Source: Halomicroarcula saliterrae (GTDB taxonomy: Archaea; Halobacteriota; Halobacteria; Halobacteriales; Haloarculaceae). From it: 64,000 bases of DNA. Below, in pieces: positions 28,932-39,277 of this stretch; position 1 is the first letter of the stretch, and each line of letters begins with the position of its first letter. A model generated the notes under the pieces. That model had not been told where the DNA came from. It saw only the letters and a program-made list of their open reading frames with translations, and searched no databases. Location of the stretch: positions 434,001-498,000 of the forward strand of contig NZ_JAMQON010000002.1 of NCBI RefSeq assembly GCF_031624395.1, given 5' to 3'. Both the position numbers and the translations under genes were made by a program.

Positions 28932-30629
28932 ATGTCTACCGGGGCCGACGTGCTCGGAGCCCGAGGGTACGAGCGACTCCGACGCGCCGCCGAAACGCAC
29001 CGCGAGGACCTCGTCGTGCGGCTGGGGGCCGAAGTCGGGCTGCGCCCGACCGAGATGACGGGCGTCCGACTGGCCGACATCGCGACCGCCGGAGACCACC
29101 ACTTCCTGGCGGTTCGTGACGGCGAGACGGCGACTCGCGAGGCCTACCTGCCGTCGGACGTCGAACACGACGTGCGGAAGTTCGCCAGCGCTGCGGGACG
29201 TGACGACGACGAACCGCTGCTGTCGGTCTCGGCCCGTCGCCTCCAGATGCTCGTCGGCGAGGTGGCCGACCGCGCCGGTGAGACCGACCCGCGACTGGCG
29301 GACGTGTCCTCTCGTGACCTGCGCTGGCGGTTCGCGGCGAGCCTCCTCGCCGAGGGCGTCCCCGTCCACGTCGTCTGTGCGCTCGGCGGCTGGAAACGCC
29401 TCGACCGCCTCGACCCGCTGCTCGACGACCCCGACCGCGAAACCGTCGTCAGCGCCGTCGACGGCGTCGAGACCGACGCGGCGCCGGCTCGCCTCCGCCG
29501 GACCATCGGCGTCGCAAGCGAGGTCGGTGCGGCGCTGTCCGAGGCCGCGACCGGCGAGGAGATAGCCCGGACGCTGTGTGACCGGCTGGCGGCCACCGAG
29601 GGCTTCCGGTTCGCGTGGGTGGCGGAACACACCGGTGACGGCCTCACGCCGCGTGCGATAGCCGGGGTCGGCGAGCAGCGAGTCACCGAGCAGCGACGGG
29701 CACACGCCGGTGTGGCGACCGACGCGATAGACGCCAACGACGTTCGACCGGTCGAGGGAGCGAACGGACCGGTCGTACTCGTCCCGCTCGTCCGCGAAGA
29801 CGCCGTGTCGGGCGTGCTGGCCGTCGGCACGACGGCCCGCCTCGGCGACGCCGAACGGGAGGTCCTGCGGGCGCTCGGAACCCACATCGGCGCGGCGCTG
29901 TCTGCCGTCGAACGGAAACGCCTGCTACTGGCCGATACGGTCACCGAACTCACCTTCCGATGTACCGACGCCGACGCCGTGACCGTCGGGCTCTCGGAGA
30001 CGCTCGGCTGTCGGGTCGAGCTCTCGGGCGTGGTGCCGGTCGGTGGGCGGTCGCTACTGTACTATCTCGTCGTCGACGGCGCGCCGACGGACGCGGTCCT
30101 CTCCTACGTCACCGACGACGCCGCCACCGTCGACGCCCGCCTCATCGAGGACTACCGCGACGGAGCGCTACTGGAAGTCGTCGTCACGGCGGCACCCACG
30201 CTCCCGCTCGTGGAGAACGGGGGCCGTATCCGGGACCTAACGGCCAGACACGGCGACGCGGTTATCACGGCGGAGCTGCCCACCGACATCGACCTCCGCG
30301 ACGTCGTCGATACCGTCGTGGGCGCCTACCCCGGGACGACGCTGACCGCCAAACACGAGACCGAACGCCCGGTCGAGACGGACAGGGGGTTTCGCGAACA
30401 CCTGTCCGACCGACTCTCCGACCGACAGGCGACCGTGTTACAGGCGGCCTACCACAGCGGCTACTTCGAGTGGCCACGCGGGACGACCGCGGAGGAACTC
30501 GCCGACTCGCTCGCCATTTCCGCTCCGACACTCCACAACCATCTCAGGAAGGCCCAGCAGAAGCTCTTGACCGCTTTCTTCGCCGAGGAATCTGAAACTC
30601 CCTCGAAGGAAGCAGAACGAGAAGTGTAA
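28932..30629 (+). CDS. Bat-type HTH-10 regulator with recombinase-like N-terminal domain and GAF
   Basis: A 565-residue regulator. Residues about 10-165 look like a tyrosine-recombinase catalytic fold: EVGLRPTEMTGVRLADI holds the first Arg, and SSRDLRWRFAASLLAEGVPVHVVCALGGW matches the H-x-x-R ... G-H region. The catalytic Tyr is absent, the His positions are changed, so it should not recombine DNA. A GAF domain follows (about 175-325), then the BAT domain (about 335-480), and an HTH_10 DNA-binding domain (SDRQATVLQAAYHSGYFEWPR, about 500-520). Placed between the two acs genes it probably senses a metabolite and controls them. The ATG at 28932 fits the TATA spacing better than the GTG at 28917. 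Confidence 0.82.
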   Translation: MSTGADVLGARGYERLRRAAETHREDLVVRLGAEVGLRPTEMTGVRLADIATAGDHHFLAVRDGETATREAYLPSDVEHDVRKFASAAGRDDDEPLLSVSARRLQMLVGEVADRAGETDPRLADVSSRDLRWRFAASLLAEGVPVHVVCALGGWKRLDRLDPLLDDPDRETVVSAVDGVETDAAPARLRRTIGVASEVGAALSEAATGEEIARTLCDRLAATEGFRFAWVAEHTGDGLTPRAIAGVGEQRVTEQRRAHAGVATDAIDANDVRPVEGANGPVVLVPLVREDAVSGVLAVGTTARLGDAEREVLRALGTHIGAALSAVERKRLLLADTVTELTFRCTDADAVTVGLSETLGCRVELSGVVPVGGRSLLYYLVVDGAPTDAVLSYVTDDAATVDARLIEDYRDGALLEVVVTAAPTLPLVENGGRIRDLTARHGDAVITAELPTDIDLRDVVDTVVGAYPGTTLTAKHETERPVETDRGFREHLSDRLSDRQATVLQAAYHSGYFEWPRGTTAEELADSLAISAPTLHNHLRKAQQKLLTAFFAEESETPSKEAEREV

Positions 30630-30658
30630 GCTCACTGTTTCGATAGTTAGACCCCCCG

Positions 30659-30665
30659 TTTATCA
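30659..30665 (+). promoter_or_regulatory. TATA box for the second acetyl-CoA synthetase
   Basis: GTTTATC about 32 nt before the ATG at 30694, preceded by a C-run (CCCCCC) that may serve as the TFB-contact side. Confidence 0.5.
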
Positions 30666-30693
30666 ACCGCCACGGGATTGTCTATGATAGACC

Positions 30694-32664
<1,971 letters not shown>

Positions 32665-32793
32665 GAGGAGCGTCGTGCCGAGCGGCCGGTGTTCGCCGCC
32701 CGGTGGCGGCGATATCCGGGCTCGACGGCTCCTGCATGCGACGGACCGGTTCTTCGAACAAAGGGGGCACGGTGGTGGGGCACAAACCCAACC

Positions 32794-33351
32794 ATGCCAG
32801 ATAACAACACACACGAACGGGCGGACGACGAGGCTGTCACAGCCGACGGTAGTGAACCGAGTGCAACGAGACGGACCTCGTCAGCTCCGCGCACTGACGG
32901 AGGGACGACACAGGCCGCACAGCGCCATCAGAACACGAACTATCTCGACGAGGAGGTGAACTTGCTGAAACCGAGCACGCCCTACATGCGTGACCACCTC
33001 AGAATCGTCTGGACCGGCTTCGTCGCCTGGGCGATTATCGTCTTCGGGCCGGTGACGCTGACAGTCATCGCTCCCGACGCGATGACGACGACGATGCCGG
33101 TCATCGGCTTCCCGTTGCACTACTTCCTCGTCGCCTTCGGCGCGCCGACGGGCGCGCTCATCCTGTCGGCCATCTACGCCCGCCAGCGCGACAAGCTCGA
33201 CGACAAGTACGGTATCGATCACAGCACCGCCGGCCCCGAGGAGGGCGGAGCCGGCGAGAGCGGTGAGGCCGCGGCCACCGACGGTGGTGAGCGACCCGAA
33301 GAGTCGCGAGCCTCGTCTGACCAGCGGTCAGACCGCGGGGGCGAGCAATGA
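32794..33351 (+). CDS. DUF4212 small subunit of sodium/solute symporter
   Basis: A 185-residue protein with an acidic, disordered N-terminus, a conserved NLLKPSTPYMRDHL segment (about 52-65) and two membrane helices (IVWTGFVAWAIIVFGP and YFLVAFGAPTGALILSAIY). This two-helix core is the DUF4212 family, which is always encoded beside a VC_2705-type SSS symporter. Its C-terminal tail is a long low-complexity acidic stretch. The stop overlaps the symporter start (ATGA), so the two are translationally coupled. Role: partner subunit in acetate or other organic-acid uptake. Confidence 0.85.
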   Translation: MPDNNTHERADDEAVTADGSEPSATRRTSSAPRTDGGTTQAAQRHQNTNYLDEEVNLLKPSTPYMRDHLRIVWTGFVAWAIIVFGPVTLTVIAPDAMTTTMPVIGFPLHYFLVAFGAPTGALILSAIYARQRDKLDDKYGIDHSTAGPEEGGAGESGEAAATDGGERPEESRASSDQRSDRGGEQ

Positions 33352-35027
33352 CGATCCCGCTGCAGGCCGAAGCGCTCGACATCTCGTTTAAACTGCTGCC
33401 GGCCATCATCGTCTTCCTCATGATGGCGTCGTTCCTGGTCATCGGCTACGTGTTCAAGGTGGCAGACACCGAGGGCATGTGGGTCGCCGGCCGCGGCATC
33501 GGCAACATCGAGAACGGGATGGCCATCGGCGCGAACTGGATGTCCGCCGCCTCGTATCTCGGGCTGGCCGGGCTCGTCGCGCTGTCGGGCTTTTACGGCC
33601 TGGCGTTCATCGTCGGCTGGACGACCGGCTACTTCGTCCTGCTCATCTTCCTCGCCGCACAGATGCGGCGGTTCGGGAAGTACACGGCCCCCGACTTCGT
33701 CGCGGACCGATTCAACTCCCCGACGGCCCGCGCGCTGGCCGCGTTCACCACGCTGCTCATCGCGTACGTCTACTCCGTTGGCCAGGCCCGCGGGATGGGC
33801 CTCGTCGGCCAGTACGTCTTCGGCCTCGACATCATCCCGATGATAATCGTGATGATGACCATCACCGTCGGCTACCTCGCACTGTCGGGGATGCTCGGCG
33901 CGACCAAGAACATGGCCGTCCAGTACGTCATCCTCATCGTCGCGTTTCTGGCCGGCGTCTACGCGGTCGGCTTCACCGGCGGCTACTCGACGGTGTTGCC
34001 ACAGATAGAGTACGGCGCGCTGTTCGACGAACTCAGCCGACAGTTCTCCGCGCCCTTTATCGGCGGTAACAGCTACTACCTGTGGGTGGCGACGGCGTTC
34101 TCGCTCATCTTCGGGACCTGTGGCCTCCCGCACGTGTTGGTGCGGTTCTACACGGTCAAGAGCGAGCGGACCGCTCGCTGGTCGACCGTCTGGGGACTGT
34201 TCTTCATCCTCCTGCTGTACTGGGCCGCTCCCGCGATGGCCGCCTTCGGCGTCGACCTGTTCGCGGCGGTCAACAACATCTCGCCGCAGGCGGTCTTCAC
34301 CGGCGAGCAGGCGATGTCCGGCGCGGAGGGCGACGTCATCGTCGTGCTCGCCGCGCAGTTCGCGGACCTCCCGACGTGGTTCGTCGGGCTGGTCGCCGCC
34401 GGGGCGATGGCCGCGGCCATCGCGACGACCGCGGGGCTGTTCATCACGGCCTCCTCGGCCGTCGCTCACGACATCTACGCCGAGCTCATCAACCCCGACG
34501 CGACCCAGCGACAGCAGGTCCTCATCGGGCGAGCGACCATCGTCGGCATCGGCGCACTGGTGACCGTCACCGCCTTCAACCCACCGGCGCTCATCGGCGA
34601 ACTCGTCGCCTACGCCTTCTCGCTTGCCGGTACGGTGCTGTTCCCGATGTTCTTCCTCGGACTCTGGTGGGAGAACACCAACCGACAGGGCGCCTTGGCC
34701 GGGATGTCCGTCGGCCTGTTGCTCTGGATAACCTCGATTATCAACAGCGTCCTGCCGGCCTACGTCGGCGCTCTCGGCGCGGCCGCCGGTGAGGGCGGCG
34801 CGCTCGTCCCGATATACGCCCAGTACGTCCCGCCCATCGGCGCCGCGCTGGTCGGGACGCCGCTGGTCTTCCTCGTCACCATCGCCGTCTCGCTGGCGAC
34901 GCCGGAGCCGCCACTGGAGACGAAGAAGATGGTGCGGCAGTGTCACAGCCCCGAACCGATGGGCCAGCAACAGACCGCCGAGGACATCGTCTCGAACACC
35001 GGCGGCGACACCCCTGCGGACGACTAA
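33348..35027 (+). CDS. Sodium/solute symporter, acetate-type (SSS family)
   Basis: A 559-residue transporter with about 13 membrane segments. The family core is visible: DTEGMWVAGRGIGNIENGMAIGANWMSAASYLGLAGL near residues 41-77, GWTTGYFVLLIF, FGKYTAPDFVADRF (about 108-121) and LPHVLVRFYTVKS (about 261-273), all typical of VC_2705/ActP-like symporters. Downstream of acs2 and coupled to the DUF4212 gene, it is best read as the acetate permease of this cluster. The last about 40 residues are a soluble tail. The substrate is inferred from the neighbours. Confidence 0.88.
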   Translation: MTIPLQAEALDISFKLLPAIIVFLMMASFLVIGYVFKVADTEGMWVAGRGIGNIENGMAIGANWMSAASYLGLAGLVALSGFYGLAFIVGWTTGYFVLLIFLAAQMRRFGKYTAPDFVADRFNSPTARALAAFTTLLIAYVYSVGQARGMGLVGQYVFGLDIIPMIIVMMTITVGYLALSGMLGATKNMAVQYVILIVAFLAGVYAVGFTGGYSTVLPQIEYGALFDELSRQFSAPFIGGNSYYLWVATAFSLIFGTCGLPHVLVRFYTVKSERTARWSTVWGLFFILLLYWAAPAMAAFGVDLFAAVNNISPQAVFTGEQAMSGAEGDVIVVLAAQFADLPTWFVGLVAAGAMAAAIATTAGLFITASSAVAHDIYAELINPDATQRQQVLIGRATIVGIGALVTVTAFNPPALIGELVAYAFSLAGTVLFPMFFLGLWWENTNRQGALAGMSVGLLLWITSIINSVLPAYVGALGAAAGEGGALVPIYAQYVPPIGAALVGTPLVFLVTIAVSLATPEPPLETKKMVRQCHSPEPMGQQQTAEDIVSNTGGDTPADD

Positions 35028-35029
35028 CC

Positions 35030-35491
35030 ATGTACGACAACATCCTCATTCCGACTGACGGGAGCGAGACCGCGAACGTCGCGGTGTCCCACGCCGTGGA
35101 CCTCGCCGCGCAGTACGGGGCCCGCCTGCACGCGCTGTACGTCGTCGACATCGACGCCGTGAACTTCGGCCTCGGCACCGAGCAGGTCGACCGCATCAAA
35201 CAGGGCAACTTCGGTGAGATGCACGACCTGCAGGAGAAGGCCGACGACGCCACCGGGGCCGTCGTCGACGCCGCCGCCGAACACGACGTGACGGTCCACG
35301 AAGAAGTCCGCGTCGGCACGCCCCACGAAGTCATCGCCGGCTACGCCGACAACAACGACATCGACCTCGTCGTCATGGGCAGCCACGGCCGCTCGGGCGT
35401 CCGCCGGGCCCTGCTCGGGAGCGTCACCGAGCGCGTCCTGCGCTCGACGCACATCCCGGTGCTCGTGGTCGACGAACAGCGAACGGAGTGA
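35030..35491 (+). CDS. Universal stress protein, UspA family
   Basis: A 153-residue single Usp domain. It begins MYDNILIPTDGSETA and has the ATP-binding G-x2-G-x9-G-S pattern as MGSHGRSGVRRALLGSVTERVL (about 118-139). Only two bases separate it from the symporter stop, so it is in the acetate-uptake operon. UspA proteins beside transporters are common in haloarchaea and are thought to tune uptake by ATP sensing; that role here is an inference. The gene is followed five bases later by a small membrane protein. Confidence 0.9.
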   Translation: MYDNILIPTDGSETANVAVSHAVDLAAQYGARLHALYVVDIDAVNFGLGTEQVDRIKQGNFGEMHDLQEKADDATGAVVDAAAEHDVTVHEEVRVGTPHEVIAGYADNNDIDLVVMGSHGRSGVRRALLGSVTERVLRSTHIPVLVVDEQRTE

Positions 35492-35496
35492 CGTCC

Positions 35497-35730
35497 ATGG
35501 CTTCCGGGAAACACCTGCTCGAAACCGTCGGCCGACACGTCGACGAGCACCGCTCGGGGATGGTCGTCGACTTCGTCTTCGCGCTGGCGTGGGTGACCGT
35601 CGTCACCGTCCTCTTCGACCTCCTGCCGGGCGGGCCCCAGTGGCTCTACTACCTCACGCTGCTGGGCGGCGTCGTGGCCTACTTCGGCTTCTTCTGGTCG
35701 CTGGAGGCGGTCAGAGACGAAGGGGGCTGA
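35497..35730 (+). CDS. Small two-helix membrane protein of the acetate operon
   Basis: A 77-residue protein with two hydrophobic segments (VVDFVFALAWVTVVTVLFDLL and WLYYLTLLGGVVAYFGFFWSL) after a charged N-terminus. I do not recognise a named family. The start at 35497 lies five bases after the uspA stop, so it should be co-transcribed with the symporter and UspA gene and may be an accessory of them. Confidence 0.7.
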   Translation: MASGKHLLETVGRHVDEHRSGMVVDFVFALAWVTVVTVLFDLLPGGPQWLYYLTLLGGVVAYFGFFWSLEAVRDEGG

Positions 35731-35819
35731 CTCGGCCCCCGGGGCAGTGAGTCGCTGTACGGGGCCACCGAACGCCTTATTTTTGCGGTGACGAGCGCGA
35801 TGATAATGAGCCGAGCACA

Positions 35820-35990
35820 GTGTCTCGTTTCGTCTCCGTCCTGATTATCGTCGGCTTCGCCATCGCTACACAAGTGTCGCCGCCGGGCGTCTCCGTCCAG
35901 CTACTCGCTGCGCTGAGAGTTCTGATGGTGGTGCTCCCGTTCTCGTACTGGCTGGTCTACGTCCGAGGGCTCTCTCTGACGGGCTTCTGA
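35820..35990 (+). CDS. Possible very small membrane protein (56 aa, GTG start)
   Basis: A GTG-started frame encoding two hydrophobic helices (FVSVLIIVGFAIATQV and VLMVVLPFSYWLVYVRGL). A CTTATTTTT box at about 35775-35783 would place the transcript start near 35803-35810, a few bases before the GTG. Codon use is GC-rich and third-position biased like real genes here. The family is unknown. It could be chance, as it is short and has no ATG. Confidence 0.45.
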   Translation: MSRFVSVLIIVGFAIATQVSPPGVSVQLLAALRVLMVVLPFSYWLVYVRGLSLTGF

Positions 35991-36073
35991 ACAGCGCCCA
36001 CGCCGTACGGATCGGGCAGCGCTATCGGTCGGACCCGTTCCGTTTCGGGGCGGCTCGTTCGGTCGCCGCCTCG

Positions 36074-36940
36074 CTACTCCCCACTCATCGCTTCACTCGC
36101 CATATTCCGCCCCTGGGCGTTCAGACTGACCTCCGTCCGCGTCCGAACCTTGTCCACCGCCCCGACGTCCAGCAGCGTCTGGTATATCTCCTCGACGTCG
36201 TCGGGCGTCGTTCCGACGAAATCGGCCATCTCGAAGGGCGAGACCCCCGAATAGAGCGCCATCAACACCTGACTCTCCATCTCCGAGAGCTCGTAATCGT
36301 CCTCGCGTCCCTCGACGACGGCGCCGAACAGCGCCTCCAGCGCCTCGGTGTGGTGGGGCATTCCCGAGAGGTGGGTCTCGACGCTGCGACCCTCCTCGTC
36401 CGTGTGTTCGACCTCGACGACGGTTCGCTGGTCGCCGAGCACGCTGCTCTCGCCCGTCTCGATGGTCCCCACGTCGTCGATATCGAAGACGGTCGAGCCG
36501 CCGCCGGGGAACTGCAGGCGGACCTCGTCGTCGTCCAGCCGGAACCGCGCCTTGCTCCACTCGGCGTCGTCCTGGATGACGCCGCCGACGACGGCGGGGT
36601 GGCGCGCGAGGATGACCTCCCCCTGAAGCGTCGCGCGGCGGTACTCGAAAGCGAAGTCGGAGACGTTGCTGGCGTCCACGAGCAAGACGGTGTCACCGAC
36701 CGAGAGGACCGTCGCGCCCGGCGGCACGTCCTCCGGCACGGCTGCGTCGGGCTCGTCGGGTACGGAGATATTCGAGTGCGGGATGGGCGTCTTGCCGTCG
36801 TTGGTCGCGAGCACCACCCGCTTGTTGGTGACGATGAGGCGACACGACTGCCACTTGGGGTCGGCGACCGGTTCGCCCTCACGGACGACGTACTGGAAGT
36901 CGCCGGACGCGTCGAGTACCTTGTGTTCGTCACCACTCAT
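36074..36940 (-). CDS. cheF: CheF-like taxis protein, second copy
   Basis: A 288-residue CheF-arch protein with the same layout as the one at 25859-26719: CRLIVTNKRVVLATNDGKTPIP at about 29-50, EVILARHPAVVGGVIQDDAEWSKAR at about 120-145 and the conserved SEMESQVLMALYSGVSPFEMA (about 219-239) with its wHTH-like continuation. Haloarchaea often carry two CheF proteins; in Halobacterium both were reported to link Che proteins and archaellum. The start at 36940 is the ATG before MSGDEHK; longer in-frame extensions are GC-rich spacer. Its position after the acetate cluster suggests an old duplication around it. Confidence 0.85.
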   Translation of the reverse strand: MSGDEHKVLDASGDFQYVVREGEPVADPKWQSCRLIVTNKRVVLATNDGKTPIPHSNISVPDEPDAAVPEDVPPGATVLSVGDTVLLVDASNVSDFAFEYRRATLQGEVILARHPAVVGGVIQDDAEWSKARFRLDDDEVRLQFPGGGSTVFDIDDVGTIETGESSVLGDQRTVVEVEHTDEEGRSVETHLSGMPHHTEALEALFGAVVEGREDDYELSEMESQVLMALYSGVSPFEMADFVGTTPDDVEEIYQTLLDVGAVDKVRTRTEVSLNAQGRNMASEAMSGE

Positions 36941-37071
36941 GGCCGCAGTCGTCGGAGAGTTGTCGCCGACTCGTATATAACTTCCACCGGTCACGGCGGG
37001 AGAGCGTCCGCTCGGGCTACCGAAACCACGAGCGGTCAGAAAGTCTCGACACCGCTGACTGAGCGACGACG

Positions 37072-37884
37072 CTACAGCGCGACGAGCAACCCGCCGACGA
37101 CGCCCAGACCACCGAACACGACACACACCGTCCAGAAGGGGACCCGACGCACCAGCTGGACGAGCGCACCGACGGTCAGATAGCCCACGACGGCGCTGAC
37201 CGCCAGCGCGACCGCGGCGTCGAGCGGGTCGAGCGCCGGAACGCCGTCGTCGACCAGCACGAGGACGTTGGCGCCGAGCGCGGCCGGAATCGACAGCAGA
37301 AAGGAGAGCCGCAGCGAGGACTCCCCCTCGTGGCCCCGCAGGAGCAACGCGCTGACGGTGGTGCCCGACCGGGAGACGCCGGGGAGGATAGCCACGCCCT
37401 GCAACAGCCCGACGAAGACGGCGTCGACCCAGTCGGGCCGGTCGCGGTCACCGAGTGACAGCGCGGCGGCGAACCGCTGGACCAGCCCCGTGAGCACGAG
37501 CAGGCCGCCGACCAGCGCGACGAACAGTCCCCCCTCCAGCCCGGAGACCGCGGCGTCGAGGACGAGATACGCCGGCAGTCCGGTCAGGCCCGTCGCCGCC
37601 GTCGCGACGAACAGAAAGGAGAGGTCGGCCGTCTCGTCGGCGAAGGGGCGACGCGAGAGCTCGCGGACGGACCGCAGGATATCCCGGACCTCGCCGCGGT
37701 AGTACGCGACGGCGGCGACGGCGGTGCCGGCGTGGAGAAAGAGCGCCAGCCGCGTCGCGTCGTCGGGGTCGAAACCGGAGAGCGCCGTCGAGGCGAGCGC
37801 GACGCCGCCCTCGCTGGAGACCGGGAGCCACTCCAGAACCCCCTGTAAGACACCCAGCAAGATAGCGATGAGAATCGGGTTCAT
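37072..37884 (-). CDS. uppP: Undecaprenyl-diphosphatase (UppP/BacA family)
   Basis: A 270-residue membrane enzyme that removes phosphate from polyprenyl diphosphate and so recycles the lipid carrier of glycans. The N-terminal motif LGVLQGVLEWLPVSSEGG (about 10-27) and the second motif LPGVSRSGTT (about 163-172) hold the catalytic Glu, Ser and Arg. About eight hydrophobic segments are present. The ATG at 37884 is chosen over one two codons upstream. It is a single gene here, but functionally it would serve the N-glycosylation and surface-glycan genes at the left of the window. Confidence 0.9.
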   Translation of the reverse strand: MNPILIAILLGVLQGVLEWLPVSSEGGVALASTALSGFDPDDATRLALFLHAGTAVAAVAYYRGEVRDILRSVRELSRRPFADETADLSFLFVATAATGLTGLPAYLVLDAAVSGLEGGLFVALVGGLLVLTGLVQRFAAALSLGDRDRPDWVDAVFVGLLQGVAILPGVSRSGTTVSALLLRGHEGESSLRLSFLLSIPAALGANVLVLVDDGVPALDPLDAAVALAVSAVVGYLTVGALVQLVRRVPFWTVCVVFGGLGVVGGLLVAL

Positions 37885-37979
37885 ACCCACTGAGCGGACA
37901 GCCGGGAGTAAAGTCGGTTCGGTATCGGAGGACGTACCCGAGCTATCAGTACTTATACAGCGGCTGCGTAACGGGTGGT

Positions 37980-39140
37980 ATGCAACTGGGTGGGATCGAG
38001 GCCGCGCTGGGCTCGCTCCCCGTCTGGCAAGGGTTCTCGCTGCTGGTCGTCACCGGGCTGGTGCTTGCCCTCGCCGTGCGCGCCGTCGGCGACAGGTATC
38101 TCAAGTCACTGACCAGCCGCATCGACAGTGACATCGACGACATCGTCCTCGGTGGCGTCCACCGGGCGCTGTACGTCAGTCTCGCGCTGGCCGGCGCGTA
38201 CGCCGGGACGCAGGTGTACGACATCGCTCCGGGCATCTCGGTCCCGCTGGAATCGGGGACGCTGTCGGTCGTCATCGTCGTCTGGATGGCGACGCTGCTG
38301 CGAGTCGGTCGGAAGGTGTCGACGGCGGTGACCGACACCGAGTACATCGACCGCCAGATGGTTCCCATCCTCCAGAACGTCTGGAGCGCCGTCGTCGCCG
38401 CCGTCGCCGTCTTCCTCCTGCTCGTGCTGTGGGACGTCGACGTGACGCCGCTCTTGGCCTCGGCCGGCATCGCCGGCATCATCGTTGGCCTGGCCGCCCG
38501 GGACACGCTGGCGAACTTCTTCGGCTCGCTGTCGCTGTATCTCGACGGGACCTACAAGGTGGGCGACTACGTCGTCCTCGAAACCGGCGAGCGCGGTCGC
38601 GTCGAGGACATCTCCGTGCGCTCGACGGTCATCCGGACCCGCGACGACATCCTCGTCACCGTCCCCAACGCGAAGCTGTCGAACGCCGCCATCGTCAACG
38701 AGTCCACGCCCAAGACGAAACGCCGTATCCGGGTACCCATCGGCGTCGCCTACGGCACCGATATCGACGCTCTGGAGGAGCTACTGCTGGAGATTGCCGA
38801 CGCCGAGGGACTCGTACTGGAACGGCCCAAGCCCCGCGTCCGCTTCCGGGAGTTCGGCGGGTCCGCGCTGAACTTCGAGCTACTGTGCTGGGTCAACAAT
38901 CCGGCCCAGCGAGCGCGTGCGACACACGGGCTCAACAGCGCCATCTACAAGCGATTCCGGGCCGACGGCATCGAAATTCCGTTCCCACAGCGGGACGTGT
39001 CGGTGTCCGTCACCGACGTGCCCGGGGAGCTGTTCGGACAGCCTGACGAGCCGTCCGCCGAACCGTTCCCGACCGAGACAACCGAACCGAGCCACCCGGC
39101 GTCGGAACGCCGTTCAGACGGCGGGCACGAAGACCGGTGA
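37980..39140 (+). CDS. MscS-family mechanosensitive ion channel
   Basis: A 386-residue channel. Three to four N-terminal membrane segments lead into the pore helix and beta-domain: LLASAGIAGIIVGLAARDTLANFFGS (about 157-182) is the conserved TM3/pore region, followed by FVLE-like VGDYVVLETGERGRVEDISVRSTVIRT and VTVPNAKLSNAAIVN (about 223-237). The C-terminal cytoplasmic domain is complete, with an added acidic, Pro/Ser/Thr-rich tail of about 45 residues. It should release solutes on hypo-osmotic shock. Upstream is a run with AGTACTTATACAG about 25-30 nt before the ATG that could be its TATA box. Confidence 0.9.
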   Translation: MQLGGIEAALGSLPVWQGFSLLVVTGLVLALAVRAVGDRYLKSLTSRIDSDIDDIVLGGVHRALYVSLALAGAYAGTQVYDIAPGISVPLESGTLSVVIVVWMATLLRVGRKVSTAVTDTEYIDRQMVPILQNVWSAVVAAVAVFLLLVLWDVDVTPLLASAGIAGIIVGLAARDTLANFFGSLSLYLDGTYKVGDYVVLETGERGRVEDISVRSTVIRTRDDILVTVPNAKLSNAAIVNESTPKTKRRIRVPIGVAYGTDIDALEELLLEIADAEGLVLERPKPRVRFREFGGSALNFELLCWVNNPAQRARATHGLNSAIYKRFRADGIEIPFPQRDVSVSVTDVPGELFGQPDEPSAEPFPTETTEPSHPASERRSDGGHEDR

Positions 39141-39277
39141 CACAGTCCGGGTTCGGTCGCTGATTCGGAAAACAACGCGGGCGGGACTTTCTGGCTGTCG
39201 AAGCAGCCGATATCGAACACTGTGGACACGGCGTCGAGGTCGAAACGCAGTTACCGACCGCCCTCCACACCACGACA

